From Nelumbo lutea (Eukaryota; Streptophyta; Magnoliopsida; Proteales; Nelumbonaceae): a stretch of DNA of 64,000 nt. This document shows, one piece after another, positions 48,381 through 60,184 of this stretch. The notes under the pieces were generated by a model, which saw nothing but the letters and a program-made list of their open reading frames with translations, was not told the DNA's origin and made no database searches. The translations under genes and the position numbers were made by a program. Within the stretch, counting starts at the first letter, position 1. Each line of letters starts with the position of its first letter. The stretch spans positions 28,346,193 to 28,410,192 of the forward strand of contig JAKGHH010000005.1 of assembly GCA_022828595.1 (NCBI GenBank), given 5' to 3'.

Positions 48381-49209
48381 TTCCTACGTACCGGACATGC
48401 ATTTTAATTTTCTGCAGCCCACATTTTCCCTGGAGTTCTTGTTAGGTCGTAGAAACTAGTGGAGTAATACTAGTAGGTTTGCTATTGGAAAACGAACATA
48501 TCAAAATGCAGGCCAGCAAAGATGTTCCCTACTTCTCTCCCTCTAGCTTTATCATCCTAGATTCGATGCATCAAGTTGCTAGTTAAAACATGATCAAATA
48601 CACTGGGAACTCAATTTTATTCGAATGCCTGAGCTTCTAATGGCCCAGGATTCTTTCCTTTCAGACGCCATTGATCTCCGATGAGTAACTTGTAAGATAC
48701 CCACTCGGTAACTCAATTGGGTTATTCTGTTCTCTTTCTTAAAGGTAACTTGAAATACTCAAGAATGTGGTAATGCATTTAAAGAAAATCTCTACGCCAA
48801 GCAGATGTAATGGATTCATAAACCCAGTCGATGGAATATTTTGATTTATGGACAGCCTGATAGGATTATAAATTTTAATGTTGAAAGTAATCATTATTGT
48901 AAGAGCATGGAGGTAGGTCCACAAACATTTTTACCATAAAATATAAGAAATCTAGTAGAATCATTATCATAGAATATCAAAATCCATACATTGTATTAAT
49001 CATAGATAAAAGGACGTACAATTGTGTTTGTTATTTTCTAACGACATTATATCAATTGATGAAATTAATGAAAGACTAAATGCAAAGTTAAGTTTACGGA
49101 GGAGAAAATCTTTGAAAACAAGAGGTTCTTAAAATAAGTAGGACTAAAACATGATATATGCTATGTAAATTTATAACAGTAGTATGGATGCAGCAAATAG
49201 GAAGAGTTC
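48381..49209. other. Intergenic, no gene recognised
   Basis: AT-rich spacer between the bZIP gene and the gypsy element, with no domain. Confidence 0.5.
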
Positions 49210-49214
49210 ACTAG

Positions 49215-49980
49215 TGATGAAGGAAGATTTGGCCCGACCTCATAACTATTCAACACGTGGAAAGGCAACAGCTCGGCATAATAGTACGCCCAAGGTGCGA
49301 GTTTCGAAAAGAGGAACTTGCGGTTCGAACTCCCCACAAGGAGACCGAGCTCTACTTTAGACCCCGAGCCTTACGAACACAAAGGGCAACGACTCGAACT
49401 GGCCCGCCCCATGGCAGTTCGGGCCACACCTCTATCCGAACTCAAGACTTCACCTCGCACACCAATCCAGTACTTCGCCTCCAGGACGCCGAACTGAACA
49501 ACCGTACCGTACCTGACACCGAAGGAGTCCGTATCCTGAGGTGGTGCACTTGACTGACTTGGGATCTGATGCTTGACAGCCGCACTTCAACGACCACCTA
49601 CCACCGCCACCTGCCACCGCCATCTCCAGTTACAGAGACGGCTCTGACAAAGAGAGCAGTGGCAGTTTTGCCCCAGCAGAGGTGATGACACCCGAACTGG
49701 CAGAAGCGTAGAGGTAATCATACCCGACCTGACAGAAGCTTAGGAGTGAGTGCGCGAAGTGGTTATAAAAGGCTCTCTTCCCCCCAAGAACGAGGTATGT
49801 GATAACTTTGGGCCATCTGGTTTTATCTTGCCTTTGAGGAAATACAAACTTGTGCTTTGGATCATTCTCACCGGGTTCTTCCCCGGAGATTACTCGCTTT
49901 CTCCTCCGTTTCAGGCACCTTCTGTTCCAGCCCGAGGCAAGATCGTTGACAGCTAGGACCAGCCGGATTGCGCACCATCA
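49215..49980 (+). repeat. 5' LTR of the Tat element
   Basis: It starts TGATGAAGG and ends CATCA. A TATAAAAG box lies at 49764-49771, placing transcription start near 49795 and giving a U3 of roughly 580 bp. It contains an ACACGTGG motif near its start and GCCACCTGCCACCGCC-like short repeats near 49600. Confidence 0.93.
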
Positions 49981-49982
49981 AT

Positions 49983-50000
49983 TGGCGCCGTCTGTGGGAA
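49983..50000 (+). promoter_or_regulatory. Primer-binding site of the Tat element
   Basis: TGGCGCCGTCTGTGGGAA begins 2 nt after the LTR. The TGGCGCC start is complementary to a tRNA 3' end of the ..GGCGCCA class, used by several Tat and Athila elements. I do not name the tRNA. Confidence 0.8.
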
Positions 50001-50069
50001 ACGCTTCTAAAAGCCTCCATCTAAAACTCTCATAACCCCTTTTTTCTAAAAAAAAAAGACCCAACACTC

Positions 50070-51372
50070 ATGGATTCTTCCAGCAATGCCGGACATGGCA
50101 CGGAGATGAACACCACCGGGAACAACTTCAAGTCCCTGTGGTGTGCATCGAACAGTTCATCATCCCCCTTTCGGTGGATGGGATCCCCAACCTGAATGTG
50201 CCACGAATAGTGGCGCCCGTAAACCTTCCCGCCATGAACGTCCCCTTTCCTCTCCCTGTCGAAACAACCTTTACCGAACCAGCTACTGTCCCCCTGGCGA
50301 CCAGCTAGAACCAGTTTGATGACTTGATGCAATGCATGCGGGCAATGCAAACCCAAATGCAACGGTTCTAGCAGCATCAGCTCCAGCAGCACCAAGTACT
50401 GTACCACATCTCTCAGTATCACTATCAACAGTAGTTCCCCCAACTGCCTCTGAACCAACCACAACTTCCACCTCGGCACCCTGCTCCAAAGCCGGTTAAG
50501 CCCTCCCCTCAGGGTGGACGCCATCACCAAGGAGAAGCCTCCCAACTTCGGAACCCCCCCAAGAGCCAGGCCTCATCCCCAGGCCGAGGGGAAAGAAAAA
50601 TCACCCCCGCCTCGCAGCTCACCGGCGGGTCGGGAACCTCGCCGCCAAGTCAGTACCTCGGCACTCCAAGTCTGAGCTCCCACTAACAGAAAACCGATTC
50701 AGCGTCCTAGCGGTGGACTACCATCAGTCTGGGCCCATTGAGCTCGGCAACATAGAGGCCATCAGTGCCAGTACCAGGCCCACTCAGCAACGAAGATGCC
50801 GACGAAGTTGCCGAACTACCACCCGTGTATTGCCCAACCTCAGAGGTAAAGAAGAGACAAGCTCGGACGAAGTAAAAGCTGCCCCTATTCTCTTAGTTCC
50901 TTCCCCCCTCTCATCAGTACTCCTTGCAGTCCCCATGCTCAGAGACTTCAAGCTGCCATCTTTAGACAAGTATGATGGGTCCTTCGACCCCAACGACCAC
51001 GTCGATGCCTCCCAGTCCCAAATGCACCTAGCTAGGGCCAGTGAATCGTGCATGTGCGTGGCCTTCACCACCACCTTCAGGGGGGTGGCCCGCACCTGGT
51101 ACAGGAACCTGGCCCCCGGGTCAATAAGAAGCTGGACCCAGTTCGTGTAGGTCTTCACCACACACTTTGTTACTAGCAAGCGGTGCCCTAGAACCGAGGA
51201 AAGCATCTTCGGAGTAGTCTAGAGGGAAGGAGAGTCCATTAGGGGCTACATCAAGCGGTTCAATGACGCGTGCTTGCAGATACCATGACTGGACCCAGCG
51301 GTGCAGCTCGCTGCGGCCAAGAGATGAGTAACACACAAGGAGTTCAAATGGCACATGGTAGCTAGCCAACCC
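50070..51372 (+). pseudogene. Tat element gag, first part
   Basis: The clearest stretch (50940-51370) reads DFKLPSLDKYDGSFDPNDHV, then HLARASESCMCVAFTTTFRG, a WYRNLAPGSIRSWTQF motif and IRGYIKRFNDACLQI: the retrotransposon gag core that forms the particle. The N-terminal third (50070-50700) is Gln/Pro-rich and much interrupted. Stops are again mostly TAG or TGA. The frame breaks at 51372 where foreign sequence begins and resumes after 53296. Confidence 0.85.
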
Positions 51373-53296
51373 TGTTAGACAGTTTTGTATGCCCTTAGCT
51401 TCAATCCAATTTGATACTTTTGACATTTAGTGTAAATAAATAAAGTGCATGTTTGATTCATGTTGTTTGGTATAGTTCTGTGTAAGACCCTAAAACTGGA
51501 CACTTATAGAGACTCGTGTTAGTTTTAAATGTTCACAGCCATTGGATAAGTCTGGGGAGATTTATCCTGCCAAGGCTGACATTGGTGTGCCACCAAGTGT
51601 TGGGATGGCCTGTCTTGGCCACCAGGGTAAGACCCAAGGCACATGCAGTATGGGATTATTCGAATCCTTGAACCGGACCAGATTTCCAGTATTGCCCTGG
51701 ACCTTGGAGACAGATGGGCAAAACTGGAAAGTTACACCTGACCCCTAGACTCAATTATGATACTTCACTAGGTATCAGATCAGACTGTCTTTGATATGCC
51801 AATTAGTGAGATCCTTAGCGGGGATCAAAATCTGGGTATGTTGGGACAATATGAGAATTCACCTGAGTGGGTGATCATAGTGATAGGATCAGCCCCTTTG
51901 TCGAACAAGGGTAATGATCGGGAAATGCACTCTCTCTGATGGAAACCAAACTGCCGGCAATTGATTTCAATCGTTGGAATTTTGTTTGCAAAATTAATAT
52001 ATATATATATATATATTAATTTTGAAAATGGTTTTAATTCCCAGGATCCATGTGAGTGGAGAGTGTGGCACTGTTCCTTGTAGCCGAGGGAGAGGTCCTC
52101 TCTTGTCAAGTAGTGCTTGATCATTAAGGGCTGAGAGGTTAAGTGTAAGACCATTTAGGATAATACCTGATGGGCTAATCTTGCACCTGCCCACAATCCC
52201 TGGGTTTTTATAAGATGGCTTGGCCCAGGGACCACTTAATGTAAGTGTTGGGCCCATAGGGTCCATGTGATGGGCTCAGGGGTTTATTGAGCTTTTCAGT
52301 GAATTCGGCTGGGCCTTGTAATAAAGGCTGGGCCAAACCCATGTGGCCGGTGTGTAGATCAATGCTTGGGTCCCACACCATACAAAGAAGCCCAACTGGG
52401 CAACTGAATGGAAACTAGTTAAGCACTGAACACTTAATGGGCCAAAAGCCCATTTCGAGTTGGGCTGATATGATCACCCATTTATGGGGCAAATCTAAGA
52501 TTAATGTTAGTAAAAGGATTGAGCCTTTAACCTTATCCACTCTAGGAGACCAAATTCAAATCAGATTTGAATCTGGTAACCTCCTGATAAGATCAGGAGT
52601 AAGCTAACTTAATCTGCAGATAGGATTAAGATAATCCCCTATCCAAATACTGATTTGGATTGGGATAACTCCTAATTAGGAGGTTTCTTAATCAAGAAGA
52701 AAAGAGGAGAAACCCTAAGAGAAAAATATCAGATTTTGACCAAGGGTTTTTTGAGAAAGAAAGAAAGCTTCCTGTGAATTGAGATAGGATCTCATACACA
52801 CTCCAGAGAGAAGAGAAGCAATTCATCCATCTTCGTCCCAGGAGTTCTCCTCCAGCCGCCGCCATTCCTTCTTGTAAGATTTGATCTTTGAAGAAGAAAG
52901 AAGTCAAGAAATCAGTTCTTGACATCAGTCTTGTAGAAAAGACTGAAAAATGTTCGGTGTTCAGAGTTTCCAGAGGATTCTTGCAAAGGATCTAGTGTGT
53001 AGGACGCACTCTGCTGGTTTCGTTCCACCCACAACTGTGTCATTTTCAGCAGGAGCGGATCTTGGTGTCTTCTTTGGGCGTGAACACCAACTTTGGGAGA
53101 TACTGCTTCTCCGGATCAGGTATATTCCTCCCTTTTTCCTTTTGGTTCAGATTTGGTTCGATTATGGTTCAAGTAAGATCATTGAATATTGTATTCTAAA
53201 TTTAGGGAATATGATTCCCAGTTGGGAGAAGGTAGGAAAATTTTTGAAATTCGCCCACCCATTCCGCAACCTTTTTGGCATCCATTAGATGGATCC
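51373..53296. mobile_element. LTR-like insertion inside gag (about 1.92 kb)
   Basis: The gag reading frame leaves at 51372 and resumes in register at 53297, which defines the insertion. It begins TGTTAGACAG, has no coding domain, and its second half resembles an LTR leader (AACCCTAAGAGAAAAATATC, TTGACCAAGG, ending T-rich). Its middle matches the Copia-associated LTR at 1-1.2 kb on the opposite strand. AACCC and GATCC at the two junctions may be a diverged 5-bp duplication. A (TA)n run lies at 51999-52015. A solo LTR is the simplest reading, but a terminal CA is not clear. Confidence 0.65.
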
Positions 53297-53938
<642 letters not shown>

Positions 53939-54814
53939 GTGGGAGGTTTGGTGGTAGCAAGTTGTACTTTGGTAGCGGCCTGGACGTCAGTTCGCGAAGC
54001 TGCCCGAGAAGAACAGAACCCTCCGAAGAGGTCAAAGACAGAAGAACCGATTTTCTTCATGGAAGATGATGTGCGTGGGGTCCACTACCCCCACGATGAT
54101 GCGCTTGTCATAAAACTAAGGATCAGCGACTTCGAAGTCAGGCGCGTACTTGTGGATTTAGGCAGCTCGACGGACATTCTCTTCAAGTCGACGTTTGACC
54201 AGCTTCAGTTGCAGAGAAGCGAGTTGAAGCCCGCGAACACTCCTCTGGTGGGCTTCAGCGAAGAGGAAGTCAGGCCCCTCAGGAAAATAATAGTACCTGT
54301 GGAAGTCGGCACATGGCCTTGTGCGGTCAAACTCAACCACGATTTCTTGGTGGTCGCGACCCCCTCCCCATACAATGCCATAATAGGGCGGCCAATCACG
54401 CATGTCCTACGGGCAGTGGTCTCCACCTACTATTTGGCAATGAAGTTCCCTACAGACTTCGGTGTGGGGGTAGCGCGGGGCGACCAACTTGAGTCCCGCA
54501 AGTGTTATGTTGCCGCCTTGAAGGAAAAAACCAAGGCGGCCGACGACCTCGAATTGGAGCGGCCTACAAAGCAAGGCAAGGAACGAGCTTCGCCCATAGA
54601 GGAAACGGTCATAATCCCAACTTCAGCTACGGACCTGGCTCGAACGCTACAGATCGGTGCTTCCGTCAAGGAACCTCTACGAACCGAACTGGTGAGTTTC
54701 TTACTTCAAAATTTAGATGTTTTTGCATGGTCCGCGGCTGATATGCCCGGTATTGACCCCAGCCTTATAGCTCACAAACTTAATACTGACCTTGTAGTCA
54801 AACCCATTAGATAG
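53939..54814 (+). pseudogene. Tat element protease region
   Basis: A 291-codon open stretch. Residues 41-60 (MEDDVRGVHYPHDDALVIKL) are the usual lead-in, then VLVDLGSSTDIL at 70-81 marks the retropepsin active site, where D-T/S-G has become D-L-G. YNAIIGRP near residue 143 is the second protease motif. The end (ADMPGIDPSLIAHKLN) leads into RT. The substitution next to the catalytic Asp should impair cleavage of the polyprotein. Confidence 0.88.
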
Positions 54815-56040
54815 AAGAAACGCAACTTAGCCCCAGAGCGCTAGAGGGCGGTCGACGAGGAGGTCGAAAAGCTCCTCGCAGCAGACTTCGTAAGGGAAGT
54901 TCATTACCCGAGCTGGGTAGCCAACCCAATGCTAGTGAAAAAGGCAAATGACAAGTGGCGCATGTGCGTCGACTACACTGACCTGAACCGAGCTTGCCCA
55001 AAAGATTGCTTCCCCCTCCTCAGAATTGACCGCCTAGTGGGTGCGACCTCGGGACATGAGTTGCTAAGCTTCTTGGACGCCTACTCGGGCTACAACCAAA
55101 TCGGGATGGACTAGTCTGATGAGGAAAAATCCACCTTCATAACCGAGTTCGGCCTGTACTACTACAAGGTCATGCCCTTTGGACTGAAGAATGCAGGGGC
55201 GACCTTCCAAAGACTTGTGAATAAGCTGTTTCGTCCCTTAATTGGCACGAAAATAGAATGTTATGTAGATGACATGGTCTTCAAGACATAGTTTTCACAG
55301 GAATTAATGCAAGACTTAGATTCTGTCTTCCAAATTCTGCATCAATTTAGCATGAAACTGAACCCAAACAAGTGTGTCTTCGGTGTCACCTCAGGTAAGT
55401 TCCTAGGGTACATCATCAACAGGCGCGATATTGAGGCCAACCCGGACAAGATAAAGGCCATCCTAGATATGAGACCACCCCGAAAAGTAAAAGAGGTTCA
55501 GAGGCTAAACGGCTGCATAGCCGCTCTGAGCCGCTTCATATCCAAGTCGGTAGACCGCTGTCTACCTTTCTTTAAAGCAATCAAAGGCAAAGGGTTCGAA
55601 TGGACCCGAGACTGCTAGCTCGTGTTCGATGAGCTAAAAAACTACATCGCTAGTGGGCTGATCTTAACCAGGCCCGAGGAGGGAGAGGTCTTAGAACTGT
55701 ACCTCTTGGCAAGTGACGAGGTGGTCAGTTCGGTACTAATAAAAGAAGTAGATCGGGTCCAACGACCCATCTATTATGTTAGTAAAATTCTACAGGGAGT
55801 AGAGATGAGATACCCGCAGATAGAAAAACTGGCATACACACTGGTAATTGCAGCTCGGAAACTTTGCCCATATTTCCAGGTTCACACTGTCATCGTCTTG
55901 ACTGACAAACCTCTGAGGCAAGTCTTACTCAAGCCAGAGGTTTTCGGTTGGCTGACGAAGTGGGCCATTGAGCTCAGCAAGTACGACCTCCAGTATAAGC
56001 CACAAACTTCTATTAAGGCCCAATCCTTAGTAGATTTTAT
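54815..56040 (+). pseudogene. Tat element reverse transcriptase and RNase H
   Basis: This continues the protease frame, with stops at TAG codons. RT motifs are WVANPMLVKKANDKWRMCVD, LSFLDAYSGYNQI, VMPFGLKNAGATFQR and the catalytic YVDDMVFKT (about 55260-55290), followed by the thumb with FLGYIINRRDIEANPDKI. RNase H follows (LELYLLASDEVVSSVLIKE, RPIYYVSKIL, YPQIEKLAYTLVIAARKL). All catalytic RT aspartates are present; only nonsense codons disable it. Confidence 0.93.
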
Positions 56041-56189
56041 CACAGAGTGCACATTTTGCCTCGAAGTCCCTAGGTCGGTTGAGCCCAAGATCCCCAGTTC
56101 GGGTGAGCCCAGAGCTCCCAAGCCAATAGAGTTTGAACCCCGTGAAGTAGTAGGCAGGGTGGCATCTCTCCTAGTTAGGCCAAATGCGA

Positions 56190-56722
56190 ACTGGGATGAG
56201 GAACCCTGGATCCTTCACGTAGATGACTCCTCGAACCAATAGGGCAGTGGGGCTGGAATAGTCCTGCACGGCCTGGGTGGCACGAAATTGGAATATGCAC
56301 TACGCTTTGAGTTCGCGGCATCCAACAACGAGGCGGAGTATAAGGCATTGATAGCCAGTCTGAACCTAGCGCAAAAGGTAAGAGGAAAACATATAGTTAT
56401 CTGCAGCGATTCCCAGCTTGTGGTCAACCAGGTTACAGGTGAATACGAAGCACGCGAGCTGACTATGATCACCTACTTGGCAAAAGTAAAGGAGGCTCTA
56501 CTCAACTTTCAGTCACACTTCATCAAGCAAATCTCTAGGTCAGAGAACACTGAGGCCGATGACCTGTCCCAGTTAGCCAGCATGAGTCACAATGCCATGA
56601 GAACCGTGTACATAGAGGACTTACCTCGGCCTAGCATTCTCGGTGGGGAAGAGGAGGTCACTCTCGTCCTTGAAGCAGAGCCGAGCTGGATTGACCCACT
56701 CGCGAGTTTCTTGCTAGATTGA
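56190..56722 (+). pseudogene. Second (archaeal-type) RNase H of the Tat element
   Basis: It contains WILHVDDSSNQ, then after a TAG GSGAGIVL, FEFAASNNEAEYKALIASL, HIVICSDSQLVVNQVTGEY and RSENTEADDLSQLAS, the D-E-D-D set of RNase H. A second RNase H downstream of the normal one is a hallmark of Tat elements. The first Asp motif reads HVDD rather than the common HVDG. Confidence 0.9.
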
Positions 56723-56749
56723 ACCCTCCTTGCCGACTGCAATGCAGCC

Positions 56750-57919
56750 AGGAGGGTGTAGTGCCAGACAGCCAAATACGTCATAATAGACGAATGGCTG
56801 TACCGACGGTCCTACACGCTCCCTTACCTACGTTGCTTGCGACCTACCGAAGCCAAGCTCGTACTCTGCGACACTCATGAAGGTCTGTGCAGCGGACACT
56901 TGGGGGGCAGAGCCCTCGCCCAAAAGGCACTTCGACAAGGGTACTACTGGCCAACGATGAAGGCAGAGGTCATTGAGCTCGTCAGAAAATGCGACAAATG
57001 TCAGAAGCATGCCAATATCCACCATTAGCCTACCGCCGACCTTAAGTATCTCACCAGCCCATGGCCCTTTTCACAATGGGGCATCGACCTCCTGGGGCCA
57101 ATCCCGCCAGCAACAGGTGGGAGGAAGTTCGTAGTGGTGGTGGTAGATTACTTCATAAAGTGGATAGAAGCTGAACCTCTTGCAACAGTTACAACCCGAA
57201 ACGTACAGAACTTCTTTTGGAAGAACATAGTATGTTGCTTCGGGTTACCTCGGGTACTGATCTCCGACAATGGCAAGCAGTTCGAGGATATCAAGTTTTA
57301 GGAATGGTGCCAAGATATGGGAATTCGATAGAACTTCACATCGGTCGCACACCTGCAGGCAAACGGTCAGACAGAAGTAATGAACAGAGCTATCCTCCGT
57401 GGACTGAAAGCGCGACTAGACCGAGCTAAAGGGTTTTGAGCGGACGAGCTACCAAGTGTTCTATGGGCTCACCGAATCACGAAAAAAACTACCACAGGAG
57501 AAACCCCCTTTAACCTCACCTACGACACTGAAGCGGTAATCCCAGCAGAGATCGAAATGCCTACATTATGAATAGAAGCATATGACAATCAGACAAACGG
57601 AGGCGAGTTACGTACCAACCTTGACCTTGACCTACTGAAAGAGGTAAGAGACCCCGCGTACATCCGGACGACAACTTACCAGCAAAGAGTAGCTTGGTAC
57701 TACAATGCCAATGTAAAGAAGCGGAACTTCCACTTCGGCGACCTGGTTCTCTGTAAGATCATGGCACCCGAGCCTGGCGTGGGCAAACTTGGACCAAATT
57801 GGGAAGGGCCCTACCGAGTAAAGAGAGCGCTCAGGGGGCATATGAGCTCGAAACTTTAGAGGGCAAACAAGTACCCCGAGCGTGGAACATCATTAACTTG
57901 AGACGATACTATCTATAGA
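56750..57919 (+). pseudogene. Tat element integrase
   Basis: The zinc-binding HHCC region reads CDTHEGLCSGHLGGRALAQK with KCDKCQKHA following. The DDE core has WGIDLLGPIP and LISDNGKQF, then the ETPFNLTYDTEAVIPAEI motif and a C-terminal VAWYYNANVKKRNFHFGDLV with GPNWEGPYRV. Six stops (TAG or TGA) interrupt it and a 1-nt frameshift lies near 57830 in a G run. In the shifted frame it ends RRYYL and TAG at about 57919. No chromodomain is present, consistent with Tat rather than chromoviruses. Confidence 0.9.
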
Positions 57920-58120
57920 TCACCAAGCGAAGTGGACTAAGTCGTTACCAGAGCCTTAAGGCTAAAATGTCGAGCTAACAAGGACCTCAGCATAGGCAAG
58001 CAAAGGCAAAACAGGCCACACGAGTGCAATAACTCGGGCAAAACATATTAGGCATATGGTCAGTTCGGCAAATACGGTCAGTTCGGGAGAGAGAGTGACC
58101 AACACTTAACCAAAAGAAAG

Positions 58121-58144
58121 TTATATATATATATATATATATAT
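58121..58144. repeat. (TA)n microsatellite
   Basis: Eleven TA repeats between integrase and the antisense gene, just after the antisense stop codon on the minus strand. Confidence 0.95.
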
Positions 58145-58706
58145 CATATCGATCTCACAGGCCCGGAGGTACTTCCTCACCATCAGAAGGCACTTCAATG
58201 ATACCCGAAGGTCCTGCCTCATCCTCAGAGTCTAGTTCACCGTCTGCAACGTTGGCCATCTCCTGAGTAAAGCACGAAGTGGTTATAGTGCTAATATCGA
58301 GCTCGGGGTACGTATTCCGGATCATCCACCAGCTTAGTTTAAAGCCCCCTCTGTACGAGCCCACCATCAGGTCATCAAAGCGCGACAAGGTGATATATTC
58401 ATCGATAGCCTTCTTCTTGGCATCCTCGATGCCTTGAGAAAAGATCTTTGTCCTTTCCCTAATATCCTCTTGAAGGTATTCAACCTAATGCTACAAATCC
58501 AGCCTCAGGTCCGCCATATGCTTCACCACAACTCCCATGGCCTCGGTATCTCTCTGAGACCTCGCCAGCCTGGCGTGTGCAGCGCGAGAAGCCACCTCAG
58601 CAGCTCGAGAAGCCGCCTCGACAGCACGGGAAGCCTCTTCGGCAGCTCACGCCCGCCTCGAGCTCCTTTCCACTTGGGCCGCCAAGGCATGGATCGAAGA
58701 ATTCAC

Positions 58707-58793
58707 CTACCAAAAGGAAAAATAACAAATGATCAAAAGAATGATAGCAAGAAAGATAATAGCAAAGAGCCCGACAAGAAATCGCTGACTTAC
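58707..58793 (-). other. Antisense gene intron 2 (87 bp)
   Basis: Phase-0 intron, donor GTG|GTAAGT and acceptor TTTTGGTAG|GTG. It contains T-rich text in antisense orientation, as plant introns do. Without splicing the frame runs into a stop (FSFW*). Confidence 0.75.
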
Positions 58794-59134
58794 CACCATG
58801 GCATGAGTGGTAGCACGACAAGCTACCTGGTTCAAAGGAAGCTCGGTCCATGCCATGACCTCCTCAGGGTAAATGGCCTCCCTACTCTTCTGAAGAGCAT
58901 GGTTCAGCGACAACACGCTCCTGAACTCGCCTTGGGCTCTCGAGCCTGAAGGCCCAGCTCGCGTATAAGCTGACTTAGAGTAAGCGGGAGCCCCCGTGTA
59001 AGTAGTCTCGGCGTAAGGGGCCCCTACCGCTTCTTGTAGGGGCAGCTCGGCACGAGTTCGTTTGGCGACTCGCTTCCTCCTCTTCATGGCGTGAAATAGG
59101 TTCCCACCACGAGTCTTCTTTGCGTCCATCTCAC

Positions 59135-59211
59135 CTACAAAAAGAGCTCGGCATCAGGAAAACGAAAGAACATAGCAAAACAAAAAGTAAGCCTCTGAGT
59201 AAGGAACCTAC
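59135..59211 (-). other. Antisense gene intron 1 (77 bp)
   Basis: Phase-1 intron, donor TTCGG|GTAGGT and acceptor CTCTTTTTGTAG|GTGAG. Unspliced reading would stop at the TAG of the acceptor; spliced reading joins LSSG to EMDAKKTRGG in frame. Confidence 0.75.
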
Positions 59212-60158
59212 CCGAACTCAGACCGGCCTCGATGAGCTTGGCCTCCATCAGATAATGGTGGCATTTTAGCCCAAGCCGTGCCCATTCCCAGAGGCCCTTC
59301 GCCGTCACCCTATCAAGCGTAACATCGGCATCAGGGGCAGCCATCCCCCACCCGGTTTGGAACGGCCACCCCAATGCACTTCGCACCCTAAAGTAGTCCC
59401 GTTTCCACGCCGGGACCTTGTTGGGAAGATCATGTAAAAGCTTAAACCCCGATCAAGGAGACAGGTAATACACCCACCTACGCCCGGGAAGGGGACCCAC
59501 TTGCTTCTTAAGCATTAGAATGGAAGAAAAGATCTCTAGGTCTAAAGACAAGATCTATTCGCAAAATAAGGAGATTGTCCCCACCAAGTTACGAATAGAA
59601 TTTGGGTGAAGCTGGCCGACATTAATGCCGAAGTGGTTCATAACCTCAACAATGAGGGGGTGGAAAGGCAGGCGCAACCCAGCAACGAGCTGCTCCCGGA
59701 ATATCACGATCTCATCAGGACCGTGCTCCGAAGGGAAACTGCCCGAGGGTATAAAATAGGTGTACTCCCTAGGAAAGTTGAACTGGGTAATAAGGGAGTG
59801 AAGCCCCTCAGGCGTCATGGTCGAGGGCCCAAACTTGTCTAACGTCCGACCTCGATGGGAGGAGGACGCCAAACTACCCGAGGCAACTCGGCCTATGGGT
59901 TCGAACTCTTCCTTGAGCTCCACCTCGGGTTCACTAGGGCTGTTGGGGGATGCAGCTCGGTTCGTAGAACCTGCATCTGACCCCCTCAAAGAACTATTTG
60001 AGCTATCCGAGCTAGACATCGGGAGGAGAAGTATTCCAAGAAAGTACTCACCTGGAAAAAGCAAACGGACTACGGGAACTTGAACGCAAGCTAAAGACTT
60101 GGACGTGAGCTCAAGAAGCAAAACACAGGAGAATGAAAAAGCGACTGGGGTCCCCCAC

Positions 60159-60166
60159 TATTTATA
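60159..60166 (-). promoter_or_regulatory. TATA box of the antisense gene
   Basis: The minus strand reads TATAAATA, 137 bp upstream of the antisense ATG at 60022. Transcription would start near 60130 and run away from the 3' LTR. Confidence 0.65.
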
Positions 60167-60184
60167 CCCACAGTAACTGAAAAT

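Larger units (their letters stand above)
58155..60022 (-). pseudogene. Spliced antisense gene of the Tat element (Transposase_28-like)
   Basis: On the minus strand, exons 60022-59212, 59134-58794 and 58706-58155 (811+341+552 nt) total exactly 568 codons with stop. Introns of 77 and 87 bp have GT-AG ends (GTAGGT..TTGTAG and GTAAGT..TTGGTAG) and preserve frame. The start MSSSDSSNSSLRGSD is acidic and Ser-rich; residues about 90-155 (IPSGSFPSEHGPDEIVIFRE, LRLPFHPLIVEVMNHFGINV, QLHPNSIRNLV) resemble PF04195, the family called putative gypsy-type transposon. Exon 2 has a basic KRRKRVAKRTR motif. Exon 3 has an Ala-rich coiled coil and an acidic end (DGELDSEDEAGPSG). Five in-frame nonsense codons (TAG or TGA) and no frameshift disable it. 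Function is unknown. Confidence 0.82.

Noticed and set aside
50030..50545. 171-codon minus-strand frame in the Tat gag region
   Set aside because: Antisense shadow of gag; no domain, and the true antisense gene lies only downstream of integrase.
59606..60083. Plus-strand frames over 59.6-60.1 kb
   Set aside because: Shadows of the antisense exon 1, which has family similarity, a TATA box and splice sites on the minus strand.
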